Made by a program: the position numbers and the translations under genes. From Oscillospiraceae bacterium (GTDB lineage: Bacteria > Bacillota > Clostridia > Oscillospirales > Ruminococcaceae), in assembly GCA_015066115.1 (NCBI GenBank), contig SVOZ01000001.1:124001-188000 (forward strand): DNA of 64,000 nt, in the 5' to 3' direction. The notes beneath the pieces are model-generated. The model was given only the letters and a program-made list of their open reading frames with translations, made no database searches and was not told the origin of the DNA. Each line of letters starts with the position of its first letter. The first letter of the stretch is position 1. Positions 52,814-62,878 of this stretch are shown piece after piece.

Positions 52814-55603
52814 ATGCCACAGGATTATAACCAGACCTTAAACCTGCCGCAAACCGATTTTGCTATGCGTGCAGGTCTTCCCCAGAGAGAACCCGAGATG
52901 TTCAAGAAAATTGATGACGATAACATCTATGGAAAACTCATTGAAAAAAACAAAGGAAAACCGCAGTACATCCTTCACGATGGCCCTCCGTACGCAAACG
53001 GAGATATTCATCTTGGAACTGCGCTCAATAAGGTTTTAAAGGATTTTATTGTTAAATATAAAAATATGGCAGGATTTTATTCCCCGTACATTCCGGGATG
53101 GGATACCCACGGACTGCCTATTGAATTAAAAGCAATAAAAAAGATCGGCGTTGATAAGGCGCTTCTCTCTCCTGTAGAACTGAGAAAGCATTGCCGCGAT
53201 TTTGCCCTTATGTATGTAGATAACCAGAGAAATCAGTTTAAGCGTTTGGGCTCAATTGGCGACTATTCAGATCCTTATCTCACATTAAAACCCGAGTTTG
53301 AGGCCAAGCAGATCGAGATATTCGGCGATATGGCTGAAAAGGGATATATCTATAAAGGTCTTAAGCCTGTTTATTGGTGTCCCACCTGTGAAACGGCGCT
53401 TGCAGAGGCTGAAATTGAATATTCTGAGGACCCTTGTCATTCAATTTATGTAAAATTTAAGGTTACAGACGATAAGGGCAAAATCTCAGCCCTTGGAGCA
53501 GACCCCGCGAAGACATATTTTGTTATCTGGACAACTACTACCTGGACTCTGCCCGCAAACGTTGCAATTTGTATCGGACCTGAGTACACCTATGCCGCAG
53601 TTAAAGCAAACGGCGAGTATTATATAATCGCTCAGGAACTTATTGAGCCAACAATGAAGGCGGCAGGCATTGAGGATTACGAGGTTGTTGGAACTGCAAA
53701 GGGAAGCGAGTTAGAGCTTGTTGAAACCGCTCATCCTTTCATTGACAGAACTTCTTACATTATTGTTGGTAATCACGTAACCTTAGAGAGCGGTACAGGA
53801 TGTGTTCATACAGCGCCCGGCCACGGTGTTGAGGACTTTGAGGTTTGCAGAAACTATCCTCAGATTCCCATCGTTGTTCCTGTTGACTCAAAGGGTTATA
53901 TGACAGAGGAAGCAGGCCAGTTTGCAGGACTTTCTACAAATGATGCAAACAAGGCTATTGCTAAGCACCTCGACGAAACCGGAAGCCTTTTTGCGCTTCA
54001 GAAGATTATTCACCAGTATCCTCATTGCTGGCGTTGTAAGGACCCCGTTCTCTTCAGAGCAACTAAACAGTGGTTCTGCTCGATTGACGGATTTAAGGAT
54101 GACGCTATTAAGGCTATTGAGGGTGTTGAGTGGATTCCCCAGTGGGGCGAGGATCGCATTAAGGGAATGGTCCGCGATAGAAGTGACTGGTGTATTTCCC
54201 GTCAGCGTACCTGGGGCGTTCCTATTCCTATTTTCTATTGTGAAAAATGCGGAAAAGAGCACATTACCAAGGAGAGTATTAAGGCAGTTGCCGAGCTATT
54301 CCGTAAATATGGTTCTGATGCTTGGTACACCTATGAGGCTAACGAAATTCTCCCTGAGGGAACCGTTTGCAGCGAGTGCGGACACAATGTGTTTACTAAA
54401 GAAACAGATATTATGGACGTTTGGTTTGATTCTGGATCATCTCACGCCGCTGTTTTGCAGCAGAGAGATGAGGTTTCCTGGCCCGCTGACCTCTATTTAG
54501 AGGGCGCTGACCAGTATCGCGGTTGGTTCCAGTCGTCACTTCTTACATCTGTTGCATGGTGCGGAAAAGCACCTTACAAGGCCGTTTGTACTCACGGCTG
54601 GGTTGTTGACGGCGAAGGCAAAAAGATGTCCAAGTCCCTTGGCAACGGAATTTTACCCGATGAAATTGTCAGCGAATACGGTGCTGATATTTTAAGACTT
54701 TGGGTTGCATCCTCTGATTATCACGCTGATATCAGAATTTCCAAAGACATCTTAAAACAGCTTTCTGAGGGCTACAGAAAGATCCGCAACACCGCAAGAT
54801 ATATCCTTGGAAATATCTCTGATTTTGATCCCAATAAAAATATGGTTGCCTTTGACGATATGGCAGATATTGATAAGTGGGCGCTCATTAAGCTTGATGA
54901 ACTCAAAAAGAAGGTTACAGATGCTTACGATGCATTTGAATTCCATCAGGTTTATCATTCAATTCGCAATTTCTGTGTTATAGATATGTCCAATTTCTAT
55001 CTTGATGTTCTTAAGGATCGTTTGTACTGTGATAAAACCGACTCAGTTTCAAGAAGAGCGGCACAGAGCGCAATGTATGTTATTTTAAATTCGCTTACAA
55101 AGATGCTTGCTCCTATCCTCGCATTTACTTCTGAGGAGATCTGGCAGTGTATGCCGCATCTTGATTGCGAAAACACAGAAAATGTTCTCCTTAACGACAT
55201 GCCTAAGTTTGAGGGAATAACCGCTCAAGATGGCTTTATGGAAAAATGGGAGAAGATTCATGCTGTTAAAGATGCAGTTAAGAAACAGCTTGAAGAGCTT
55301 CGTGCACAAAAGGTTATCGGCTCTTCTCTTGACGCTGAGGTAACACTTTACGCCGATGGAGATTACTTTGAGTTCCTTTCGTCGATTGAGGAGGTTCTTC
55401 CCCAGGTTCTTATCGTTTCCAAGGTCTCGCTTGTAAAAGGAAACGGCGGAAGGGCAGACGACGAGCTTAAAGAACTTGGCATTGAAGTCGCAAAAGCTGG
55501 CGGATGTAAATGTGCTCGTTGCTGGACTTATAGTGACAGCGTTGGAAAAGATGCAGACCATCCCGAAATTTGTGAGCGCTGCGCAGCTGTAATAAAGGGT
55601 TAA
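52814..55603 (+). CDS. ileS: Isoleucyl-tRNA synthetase
   Basis: A 929-residue class I synthetase: HIGH-type motif PYANGDIHLG (about 57), editing-domain signatures WTTTTWTLPANVAI and TAPGHGVEDF, KMSKS motif GKKMSKSLGN (about 604), and a C-terminal zinc finger CKCARCW...CERC. It charges tRNA-Ile and edits valine. AGGAGAGAG precedes the ATG. No T-box leader lies between divIVA and ileS (25 bases), so the gene is driven by the operon promoter. Confidence 0.97.
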   Translation: MPQDYNQTLNLPQTDFAMRAGLPQREPEMFKKIDDDNIYGKLIEKNKGKPQYILHDGPPYANGDIHLGTALNKVLKDFIVKYKNMAGFYSPYIPGWDTHGLPIELKAIKKIGVDKALLSPVELRKHCRDFALMYVDNQRNQFKRLGSIGDYSDPYLTLKPEFEAKQIEIFGDMAEKGYIYKGLKPVYWCPTCETALAEAEIEYSEDPCHSIYVKFKVTDDKGKISALGADPAKTYFVIWTTTTWTLPANVAICIGPEYTYAAVKANGEYYIIAQELIEPTMKAAGIEDYEVVGTAKGSELELVETAHPFIDRTSYIIVGNHVTLESGTGCVHTAPGHGVEDFEVCRNYPQIPIVVPVDSKGYMTEEAGQFAGLSTNDANKAIAKHLDETGSLFALQKIIHQYPHCWRCKDPVLFRATKQWFCSIDGFKDDAIKAIEGVEWIPQWGEDRIKGMVRDRSDWCISRQRTWGVPIPIFYCEKCGKEHITKESIKAVAELFRKYGSDAWYTYEANEILPEGTVCSECGHNVFTKETDIMDVWFDSGSSHAAVLQQRDEVSWPADLYLEGADQYRGWFQSSLLTSVAWCGKAPYKAVCTHGWVVDGEGKKMSKSLGNGILPDEIVSEYGADILRLWVASSDYHADIRISKDILKQLSEGYRKIRNTARYILGNISDFDPNKNMVAFDDMADIDKWALIKLDELKKKVTDAYDAFEFHQVYHSIRNFCVIDMSNFYLDVLKDRLYCDKTDSVSRRAAQSAMYVILNSLTKMLAPILAFTSEEIWQCMPHLDCENTENVLLNDMPKFEGITAQDGFMEKWEKIHAVKDAVKKQLEELRAQKVIGSSLDAEVTLYADGDYFEFLSSIEEVLPQVLIVSKVSLVKGNGGRADDELKELGIEVAKAGGCKCARCWTYSDSVGKDADHPEICERCAAVIKG

Positions 55604-55612
55604 AAACTATGG

Positions 55613-55645
55613 GAACGGGACACATAGTTTATGTGTCCCGTTTTT
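55613..55645 (+). terminator. Terminator between ileS and lspA
   Basis: AACGGGACACATA-GTT-TATGTGTCCCGTTTTT, ten bases after the ileS stop. lspA starts 21 bases further on, so lspA-rluD may depend on read-through or a weak promoter here. Confidence 0.88.
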
Positions 55646-55666
55646 AAGTGTTAGGAGGTGTCATAA

Positions 55667-56197
55667 GTGAAGAAAATGTCGCTGCCGCATGTTAAGATGC
55701 TAATTATCCTTATTTCTGTTGCATTTATCGGGATAGATCAGCTTATAAAGTATGTGGTTGTAGATAATATGCAGCTTTATGACACCATTCCCATTATAAA
55801 CAATGCCATTCATATAACCTATGTTTTAAATGACGGTGCGGCGTTTAGTATGCTGTCGGGGCAGGCTTGGCTCCTTTGCGGAGTCACCTCGCTGCTTATG
55901 ATTGGATTAATCGTTTTCTTCTTTTTAAAATCAACTAATCACATCCCGACGCTTTGCTCTTTAGGGCTTATCATCTCTGGCGGAATAGGCAATTTGATTG
56001 ACAGATTTTTCCGTGGAGAGACCCTGTTTTACGGCAAGGTGGTCGACTATATTGATTTTAGGCTTATAAAATTTGCGGTTTTCAATTTTGCCGATTGTTG
56101 TGTTGTTATCGGCGGATGTTTATTGACTGCAATATATATTTATATGGTGTACAAGGAGTACAAAGAGAAAAAAATCGGAGAAACTGCCAATGAATGA
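55667..56197 (+). CDS. lspA: Lipoprotein signal peptidase (signal peptidase II)
   Basis: A 176-residue membrane protease with four membrane segments. The catalytic aspartates are in GKVVDYIDF and FNFADCCVV; the family signature DGAAFSML precedes them. It removes the signal peptide of prolipoproteins, here including the predicted GHL10 and GerC lipoproteins. GTG start behind AGGAGGTG. Its last eight bases overlap rluD. Confidence 0.96.
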   Translation: MKKMSLPHVKMLIILISVAFIGIDQLIKYVVVDNMQLYDTIPIINNAIHITYVLNDGAAFSMLSGQAWLLCGVTSLLMIGLIVFFFLKSTNHIPTLCSLGLIISGGIGNLIDRFFRGETLFYGKVVDYIDFRLIKFAVFNFADCCVVIGGCLLTAIYIYMVYKEYKEKKIGETANE

Positions 56198-57110
56198 GCA
56201 GGAAATGATATTTGTTGCCGAGATTGAAGATATTGGCAAGAGAATAGATAGTTTTTTGAGTGAAAAGGTTGAAACCTTTACACGTAGCCGAGTACAGAAA
56301 ATCATAGATGACGGCGGTGTGTTTGTAAACTCAAAGGTAGTTTCTAAAAGTTATAAACTTTGTGAAGGCGATAATGTAACCTTGAACGTGCCGGAAAACA
56401 CTGATTTGGAAATTTTACCCGAGGATATTAAACTTGATATAGTTTATGAAGATGATGATCTGCTTGTTGTAAACAAGCCAAAAGGAATGGTGGTTCACCC
56501 GGCGGCAGGCAACTATAGCGGAACGCTTGTAAATGCGCTTTTGTTTCATTGCAAAGGAAATCTTTCGGGAATAAACGGCGTAAATCGTCCCGGAATCGTG
56601 CATAGAATAGATAAGGATACAAGCGGACTTGTTGTTGTGGCAAAAAGCGATGCGGCTCATATGGGGCTGTCTGAGCAGTTTGCAGAGCATTCTATCAAAA
56701 GGGAATACCACGCCGTTGTTTACGGGAATGTAAAAAACGATTTCGGCACAGTTAATGCTCCGATCGGAAGACACCCTGTTTTGAGAAAGCAAATGGCAAT
56801 TACATATACAAACTCCAAAAATGCAGTAACACATTATAATGTTATCGAAAGATTAAATGGCTTTACCTATATTTCCTGTAAGCTTGAAACGGGAAGGACA
56901 CACCAGATTCGTGTTCATATGGCAAGCCTTGGCCATAGCCTTGCGGGAGACGAGGTTTATGGCCCTAAAAAAGTAATAAAGCAGTTAAATGGGCAGTGTT
57001 TGCATGCAAAGGTTTTGGGCTTTACACACCCTGTTACAAAACAACAACTGCTTTTTAACAGCGAATTGCCTGAGTACTTTGTGAAGTTCTTAAATTCGCT
57101 GAAAAAATAA
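56190..57110 (+). CDS. rluD: RluD-type 23S rRNA pseudouridine synthase
   Basis: A 306-residue enzyme with an N-terminal S4 RNA-binding domain (KRIDSFLSEKVETFTRSRVQKIIDDGGVFVNSK) and a pseudouridine synthase domain with the catalytic Asp in HRIDKDTSGL (about 141) and GRTHQIRVHM. It probably modifies helix 69 of 23S rRNA. Start overlaps lspA by eight bases, implying coupled translation. Confidence 0.94.
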   Translation: MNEQEMIFVAEIEDIGKRIDSFLSEKVETFTRSRVQKIIDDGGVFVNSKVVSKSYKLCEGDNVTLNVPENTDLEILPEDIKLDIVYEDDDLLVVNKPKGMVVHPAAGNYSGTLVNALLFHCKGNLSGINGVNRPGIVHRIDKDTSGLVVVAKSDAAHMGLSEQFAEHSIKREYHAVVYGNVKNDFGTVNAPIGRHPVLRKQMAITYTNSKNAVTHYNVIERLNGFTYISCKLETGRTHQIRVHMASLGHSLAGDEVYGPKKVIKQLNGQCLHAKVLGFTHPVTKQQLLFNSELPEYFVKFLNSLKK

Positions 57111-57161
57111 CACATTGGTCCTAATTTAGTTTAACTTTTACATAATATAGGAGGAAGAACA

Positions 57162-58004
57162 ATGCAGGAAACGACAAAGAAACAACTGCAAAAAACAGCC
57201 TGCGAAATCAGACTCGGAATTATTGAGGCTGTTCACAGCGCAAAATCTGGTCACCCGGGAGGCTCGCTTTCAATTGCTGATCTTCTCACATATCTTTATT
57301 TCGTTGAGATGAAGATCAACCCCCAAAATCCTAAGGATGAGAATAGAGACAGACTTGTTCTCTCTAAGGGACACTGCTCACCCGGCCTTTATTCTGCGCT
57401 TGCAAACCGCGGATATTTTCCGGTTGACGAGCTTAAAACCTTCCGTCACATTGGAAGCAGACTTCAGGGACACCCCGATATGAAGGGAATCCCCGGTGTT
57501 GATATGAGTTCAGGCTCGCTTGGACAGGGTATTTCTGCCGCTTGCGGAATGGCTCTCGGCGCAAAAATCAACGGCGCCGATAACAGAGTTTATGCAATTT
57601 TAGGCGACGGTGAGTGCGAGGAAGGTCAGGTTTGGGAGGCCGCTATGTTTGCTGGTCATAAAAAACTTGATAATCTCTGCGCTATCGTTGACTATAACGG
57701 ACTTCAGATCGACGGAAAGCTTGATGAAGTTTGTTCTCCTGAGCCTCTTGATAAGAAATTTGAGGCTTTTGGATGGAATGTAATTGTAATCGACGCTCAC
57801 GATTTTGATAATTACGAGGCTGCTTTTGAAGCTGCAAAACAGTGCAAGGGCAAGCCTACCGCTATTATTCAGAAGAGTGTTAAGGGCAAGGGAGTTTCAT
57901 ATATGGAAAATTCTGTTGCATGGCACGGAGCTGCTCCCAATGATGAACAGTATGAAGTTGCAATGAATGAGCTTAAAGCGGCTCTCAAAGAAATGGAGGC
58001 GTAA
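57162..58004 (+). CDS. Transketolase, N-terminal subunit
   Basis: A 280-residue thiamine-diphosphate-binding half of a split transketolase. Family signatures: SAKSGHPGGSLSIADLLTYLYF, SKGHCSPGLYSALA, GSLGQGISAACGMA and the ThDP motif GDGECEEGQVWEA to VDYNGLQIDG. With the C-terminal subunit it forms the active enzyme of the non-oxidative pentose phosphate pathway. AGGAGG precedes the ATG. The second subunit begins four bases after the stop. Confidence 0.95.
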   Translation: MQETTKKQLQKTACEIRLGIIEAVHSAKSGHPGGSLSIADLLTYLYFVEMKINPQNPKDENRDRLVLSKGHCSPGLYSALANRGYFPVDELKTFRHIGSRLQGHPDMKGIPGVDMSSGSLGQGISAACGMALGAKINGADNRVYAILGDGECEEGQVWEAAMFAGHKKLDNLCAIVDYNGLQIDGKLDEVCSPEPLDKKFEAFGWNVIVIDAHDFDNYEAAFEAAKQCKGKPTAIIQKSVKGKGVSYMENSVAWHGAAPNDEQYEVAMNELKAALKEMEA

Positions 58005-58008
58005 AACA

Positions 58009-58956
58009 ATGGCAGACGTTATTAAAAAGGCTACCCGTGAAAGCTACGGTGAAGCTCTTGTTGAGCTTGGAGAAAAATATGAAAATGTTATTGTTTTAGA
58101 TGCTGACCTTGCCGCCGCAACTAAAACAGGAAGCTTTAAAAAGGCATTTCCCGAGCGTTTTTATGATTGCGGAATTGCTGAGTGTAATATGATGGGCATT
58201 GCCGCAGGTCTTTCCACAACAGGAATTGTTCCTTTTGCAAGCACCTTTGCAATGTTTGCCGCAGGCAGAGCTTACGAGATCGTAAGAAACGCAATCGGCT
58301 ATCCTCATATGAATGTTAAAATAGGTGCAACACACGCAGGTATCACCGTTGGTGAAGACGGCGCCACCCACCAGTGCTGCGAGGATATCGCCCTTATGCG
58401 CACAATTCCCGGAATGGTCGTTATTAACCCCAGCGATCATGTTGAGGCTAAAAAAGCTGTTTTTGCCGCTTATAAGCATCAGGGACCTGTTTATATGAGA
58501 TTTGGCAGACTTGCCGTTCCTGTAATCAACGATGAAGATTACGAGTTTGAGATTGGCAAGGGCGTAACCCTCAGAGAAGGAACCGATGTTACAATTATTG
58601 CGACCGGTCTTGAGGTTTCTCAGGCGCTCGAGGCTCACGAAATGCTCAAAGCAGAGGGAATTTCTGCAAGGGTTATCAACATCCACACAATCAAGCCTCT
58701 TGATGAGGAAATTGTTGTTAAAGCCGCTAAAGAAACAGGCGCTGTTGTAACTGCTGAGGAACACAGCATTATCGGCGGTCTCGGCGAGGCTGTTTGCACA
58801 GTTCTGTGCGAAAAATGTCCGGTTCCTGTTGTAAAAATCGGCGTAAAAGATACATTTGGCTACTCTGGTCCTGCCGCAAAGCTTTTGCCGCTCTTTGGGC
58901 TTGATGCAGAGTCTATTGCAAAAGCCGCTAAAGAAGCCGTTGCAAAGAAAAATTAG
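58009..58956 (+). CDS. Transketolase, C-terminal subunit
   Basis: The true start is the ATG at 58009, not the earlier track start inside the first subunit; GGAGG is at 57995. The 315-residue protein has the transketolase central domain (NVIVLDADLAAATKTG, RFYDCGIAECNMMGIAAGL, HAGITVGEDGATHQ) and C-terminal domain (VINIHTIKPLDEE, TAEEHSIIGGLGEAV). It completes the split enzyme with the subunit just upstream. A terminator follows. Confidence 0.94.
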   Translation: MADVIKKATRESYGEALVELGEKYENVIVLDADLAAATKTGSFKKAFPERFYDCGIAECNMMGIAAGLSTTGIVPFASTFAMFAAGRAYEIVRNAIGYPHMNVKIGATHAGITVGEDGATHQCCEDIALMRTIPGMVVINPSDHVEAKKAVFAAYKHQGPVYMRFGRLAVPVINDEDYEFEIGKGVTLREGTDVTIIATGLEVSQALEAHEMLKAEGISARVINIHTIKPLDEEIVVKAAKETGAVVTAEEHSIIGGLGEAVCTVLCEKCPVPVVKIGVKDTFGYSGPAAKLLPLFGLDAESIAKAAKEAVAKKN

Positions 58957-58969
58957 TATTTTTAAAACA

Positions 58970-59007
58970 AAAAACCGCTCTCTTTTTTAAAAGAGGGCGG
59001 TTTTTTT
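58970..59007 (+). terminator. Terminator of the transketolase operon
   Basis: AAAACCGCTCTCTTTT and AAAAGAGGGCGGTTTTTTT form an almost complete stem with one T-G pair and a long T run. Confidence 0.9.
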
Positions 59008-59010
59008 GTA

Positions 59011-59040
59011 AAAAAGCCGTTATTTAAAACGGCTTTTTGT
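59011..59040. terminator. Terminator of the hom-lysC operon
   Basis: AAAAAGCCGTT-ATTTAA-AACGGCTTTTT is symmetrical and lies directly after the lysC stop on the minus strand. Confidence 0.85.
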
Positions 59041-59042
59041 TT

Positions 59043-60251
59043 TTAGATATTAAAGAAAGCGTCGTGAACAACTCTTGAAGCGGTTTCAGCCTGAGCTTCA
59101 TCAATGATAACAGAAACCTTTATTTCGCTTGTTGTTATCATGCTGATGTTGATGTTTGCGTCAGAAAGAGCCTCAAACATTTTTGCAGCAATTCCGGGGT
59201 TGGACTGCATTCCTGCTCCAACAAGTGAAACCTTTGCAAGATTATCTTTGGTAACAACCTTTGAAGCGCCAATCATTTCAAGGTTTTCATTAATAACAGA
59301 AACTGCAAGATCAAGATTAGCTTTGTTAACGGTAAAGCTTATATCTTTTGTGTTGTCGCGGCCAACAGACTGAAGAATTACATCGATATTAACCTTTTTA
59401 GCGGCGAGCAGGGAGAAGAGCTTAAATGCCATTCCGGGTTTGTCTGCGATACCTATAACAGCAACCTTTGCAACATCTTTATCAACGGCTACGCCTCTAA
59501 CTAACATTTTTTCCATTTTAACAACCTCCTTAACCTTTGTACCGGGTTTTCTTTCTAAACTTGATAAAACTTCAAGCTCAATATTGTGCTTCTTTGCCAT
59601 TTCAACCGAACGGTTGTGAAGAACCTGTGCGCCAAGTGATGCAAGCTCGAGCATTTCGTCAAAGGTGATTTCGTCAAGCTTCTTGGCGGTGGGGATCTTT
59701 CTGGGATCAGCGGTGTAAACGCCGTCAACATCGGTGTAGATCTGGCAGAGATCAGCTTTAAGTGCAGTTGCAAGAGCAACAGCGCTTGTGTCAGAACCGC
59801 CTCTTCCAAGGGTTGTAATATCGTCGTAACGGTTAATTCCCTGGAAACCTGCAACTATAACGATGTTCTTTCTCATGAGCTCGCTGCGTAAACGCTCGGA
59901 ATTAATATTGTAAATTCGAGCGTTTCCGTGGTCGGAGTTTGTCTTCATTCCAACCTGCCAGCCTGTAAGAGAAATAACAGGGAAGCCCATCTTTTCAATT
60001 GTCATGGCAAGAAGTGAGATAGAAATCTGCTCGCCAACAGAAAGAAGAACGTCCATTTCGCGCTTTGAGGGGGAAGGGTTAACCTCTTTTGCTTTTTCAA
60101 TAAGGTCGTCGGTTGTGTCGCCTTGTGCAGAAACAACTACAACAACATCGTTTCCGGCTTTGTATGTGTCTGTAATAATGCCGGCAACGTTTCTGAGTCG
60201 CTCTGCGTTAGCAACAGAGCTTCCTCCGAATTTTTGTACTATAAGTGACAT
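59043..60251 (-). CDS. lysC: Aspartate kinase
   Basis: A 402-residue monofunctional aspartokinase: KFGGSSVAN at the N terminus, the kinase core GRGGSDTSAVALA and DVDGVYTADPR, and tandem ACT domains from about residue 265 (GIADKPGMAFKLFSLL, GAGMQSNPGIAAKMFEAL). It phosphorylates aspartate at the head of the lysine, threonine and methionine branches; the ACT domains mediate feedback by end products. GGAG precedes the ATG. Cotranscribed 27 bases behind hom. Confidence 0.96.
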   Translation of the reverse strand: MSLIVQKFGGSSVANAERLRNVAGIITDTYKAGNDVVVVVSAQGDTTDDLIEKAKEVNPSPSKREMDVLLSVGEQISISLLAMTIEKMGFPVISLTGWQVGMKTNSDHGNARIYNINSERLRSELMRKNIVIVAGFQGINRYDDITTLGRGGSDTSAVALATALKADLCQIYTDVDGVYTADPRKIPTAKKLDEITFDEMLELASLGAQVLHNRSVEMAKKHNIELEVLSSLERKPGTKVKEVVKMEKMLVRGVAVDKDVAKVAVIGIADKPGMAFKLFSLLAAKKVNIDVILQSVGRDNTKDISFTVNKANLDLAVSVINENLEMIGASKVVTKDNLAKVSLVGAGMQSNPGIAAKMFEALSDANINISMITTSEIKVSVIIDEAQAETASRVVHDAFFNI

Positions 60252-60278
60252 AATAAAAAACTCCGTTTCTTATCTATT

Positions 60279-61511
60279 TTATTTAAGCACTCTGAAATAT
60301 GAATTAACAATTTCACCCTGCTGCTTTAACTTATTTAATGCTGACTCAAAATCAGCTTCCTTGATCTCTTTGGTTATAAATAAGAGCTGGTTATCGTATT
60401 CAAAGGTAACTTCGCCTTCACCAAAAAGAGAAACCAACTTTTCCAAAGTTTCCTGTGTTTTTTGCGCGCGAATGCAGAAAGAAAATTCACCCTGCTTGTA
60501 ATCAATAACCTTGTCGTGTGCGCCGTCTTTCCAGAAAACAGGCTGACTTGTGGGAGCAAACTTTACACACTCAATAATATCAGAAACAACGGCACTTGCG
60601 GTGGGCAGTTTTCCTGCGCCTCTGCCGTAAAAAGCAACCTCGCCAACAGCATCTCCTTCGACCACAACTCCGTTAAATACGTCTTTAATGTTTGAAAGGC
60701 GGCTTTGAGGGGGAACCATCATAGGAGCAACCAGAACCTGTGTTTTTTTATCTTCAAGCTGCTTGCAATAAGCGATGAGCTTTATTGTGTAATGGAGCTT
60801 TGCGGCGGCAGAAACATCATCAGATGTGATGGCGGTAATGCCTTCTGTATGTACCTCGTCGGGATAAACGTGCTCGCCAGAGATAAGGGAAGAGATAATG
60901 CAGATTTTGCGGCAGGCATCGTGCCCGTCAATGTCGGCAGAAGGGTTTCTCTCGGCATATCCAAGCTTTTGTGCAAGAGAAAGAGCATCCTCAAACGACA
61001 TCTTTTCCTCAAACATCTTTGTAAGAATAAAGTTTGTTGTTCCGTTTACTATTCCTGCAATTTTCTTTATATTGTTTCCTATAAGACACATTCTGAGCGG
61101 CCTGATAATAGGAATTCCGCCTCCGACGCTGGCTTCAAAGAGGTAAAGAACATTATGCTCTTTTGCAATTTGTAGAAGCTCTGCGCCGTGTGTTGCAACA
61201 AGCTCTTTGTTTGAGGTAACAACGCTTTTTCCTGCTTCAAGTAAACGCTTGGTATAGTCGTAAGCCGGCTTTAAACCGCCGATAACCTCTGCAACAACAG
61301 TAACCTCGGGGTCGCTAAGTATTACTTCAAAATCCGAAGTGAATTTTTCGTCAAATGGGGTGCCTGTGTGGCTTACGATGTCAAGAATGTATTTAATGTC
61401 AACATCGTCATTGATTTTTTTTGATATGCCCTCAAGACTGTTGTAAAAAGCTTCAACAACTCCTGAACCGACAACACCGTAACCCATAACTGCGATTTTT
61501 TGACTGCTCAT
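60279..61511 (-). CDS. hom: Homoserine dehydrogenase
   Basis: A 410-residue NAD(P)-dependent enzyme with an N-terminal Rossmann fold (VMGYGVVGSGVVEAF), the catalytic domain (GIVNGTTNFILTKM, GYAERNPSADIDGHDACRKICIIS) and a C-terminal ACT domain for threonine feedback. It converts aspartate semialdehyde to homoserine. CGGAG precedes the ATG. First gene of the hom-lysC operon; no lysine riboswitch or T-box is visible in the 170 bases upstream. Confidence 0.96.
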   Translation of the reverse strand: MSSQKIAVMGYGVVGSGVVEAFYNSLEGISKKINDDVDIKYILDIVSHTGTPFDEKFTSDFEVILSDPEVTVVAEVIGGLKPAYDYTKRLLEAGKSVVTSNKELVATHGAELLQIAKEHNVLYLFEASVGGGIPIIRPLRMCLIGNNIKKIAGIVNGTTNFILTKMFEEKMSFEDALSLAQKLGYAERNPSADIDGHDACRKICIISSLISGEHVYPDEVHTEGITAITSDDVSAAAKLHYTIKLIAYCKQLEDKKTQVLVAPMMVPPQSRLSNIKDVFNGVVVEGDAVGEVAFYGRGAGKLPTASAVVSDIIECVKFAPTSQPVFWKDGAHDKVIDYKQGEFSFCIRAQKTQETLEKLVSLFGEGEVTFEYDNQLLFITKEIKEADFESALNKLKQQGEIVNSYFRVLK

Positions 61512-61685
61512 TTGTGTTCTCCGTTTTCTAAATTCTTTTGCTTTAAAAATTACAAATATATAAAGATTGTACCTTATTTTTACTTATATTTCAAGTGTTT
61601 AAGTCACTTTTTTATCGTATATTTTAAAAAAATGCAAATAAAAAGAATTTAAGGAATAAAATGTAGAGATTATTGCAGAAATGAA

Positions 61686-62786
61686 GTGATCTTGTTGAAT
61701 AAAAACGGCGAAAAAAACAAAAAATTAATAACTGCTCTGTCGTTTGCGGCTGCTTTAATTTTTGCTGTTTGTTTCTGGAAGATAATACTACCTTTTTTGT
61801 TCTGCTTTGTTGTGGCGATCATGCTTAGAAAAATGGTTAAATTTATAGAAAATGTAACGGGGATGAACTCTAAGATCTCGGGCGGAATATGTATAACAGT
61901 TTGCTATGCGCTGCTTTTCGGCGCAACCTATATTCTTGCGCAAAGCTTTGTTAGTGAAATAATTCGCCTTGCTGAAAACCTGCCGACTATTTATAACACC
62001 AAAATTGTGCCGCTCATTAATAGTCTTGAAAAGGGAGTTTTTCAGCTTTTTGGCGGCAACACAGAGTTTGAAAAGATGATTAGAGCTTTTTTGAGCGGCG
62101 CTGATGAGCAGTCTTTCCGTTTTTTAGTAAACCTTTCAAATAAAGTTACAGAGATAGTTGCAAAATTTGTTCTTAATCTGCCGGATTTTTTTGTTACAGC
62201 AACAGTTACAATAATTGCATCCTTTTTTATATGTATAGATTATGAAAAAATCAGAGATTTTATTTTGTTGCAGTTTTCCGACGATTTAAAGGAGAAGTTT
62301 TTGGAAATAAAAGAAATATTTTATAAAATAGTATTTAAGATAATCTATTCGTATTTTTTGATTTTTCTTTTAACATTTTCTCAGCTTGTTTTAGGTCTTT
62401 TGCTTCTTAAAGTAAATTACGCATTAATACTTTCGCTTATTATAGCCGTTGCTGATATTTTTCCTATAATCGGAACCGGAACTATTCTTGTTCCTTGGGC
62501 GATTTTTGAATTTGTAAACGGAAATTATCCGCTTGCAATTGGACTTATTGCATTGTTTTTCATCATAACGGTTGTTAGAAATATAGTTGAGCCTAAAATA
62601 ATCGGTAAAAACATAGGAATACATCCTCTTCTAAGCCTTGCCGCAATGTATTTCGGACTTAAAACAGGAGGCGTGATTTGGGCGGTTTTCTTGCCGATCT
62701 TGTTGGGCGTTATTAAACAGCTTAACGATAATGGAATTATAAAATTATATAAAAAGAAGGACAAAGCGTATAACATAAATGCTTAA
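61686..62786 (+). CDS. ytvI: YtvI-type sporulation membrane protein (AI-2E transporter family)
   Basis: A 366-residue polytopic protein of the AI-2E/PerM-like superfamily with about eight membrane segments. The late IFPIIGTGTILVPWAIFEFVNGN, VRNIVEPKIIGKNIGIHPLLSLAAMYFGLK is the diagnostic block. The sequence best fits the YtvI subgroup in spore formers, which is expressed during sporulation; transport substrate unknown. The start is uncertain: GTG 61686, TTG 61692 and TTG 61695 are possible, the last behind GAAGTGAT. Confidence 0.83.
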   Translation: MILLNKNGEKNKKLITALSFAAALIFAVCFWKIILPFLFCFVVAIMLRKMVKFIENVTGMNSKISGGICITVCYALLFGATYILAQSFVSEIIRLAENLPTIYNTKIVPLINSLEKGVFQLFGGNTEFEKMIRAFLSGADEQSFRFLVNLSNKVTEIVAKFVLNLPDFFVTATVTIIASFFICIDYEKIRDFILLQFSDDLKEKFLEIKEIFYKIVFKIIYSYFLIFLLTFSQLVLGLLLLKVNYALILSLIIAVADIFPIIGTGTILVPWAIFEFVNGNYPLAIGLIALFFIITVVRNIVEPKIIGKNIGIHPLLSLAAMYFGLKTGGVIWAVFLPILLGVIKQLNDNGIIKLYKKKDKAYNINA

Positions 62787-62878
62787 AAAGACATACTATA
62801 TACTGAGCCGAAAGAAAAAATATTTTTGCACTGTTTAAAAAACGGAGTGTTGGCAAAAATAGTTTTGACAGAAAAAAC

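Noticed and set aside
53922-54500. 192-residue ORF within ileS
   Set aside because: Alternative frame of ileS, no start signal or family match.
58096-58764. 222-residue minus-strand ORF inside the transketolase subunit
   Set aside because: Shadow of a highly conserved gene; odd Asn/His/Cys-rich composition, no ribosome binding site.
61512-61685. Lysine riboswitch or T-box upstream of hom-lysC
   Set aside because: The region is short and AT-rich with no conserved T-box sequence or lysine-aptamer helices.
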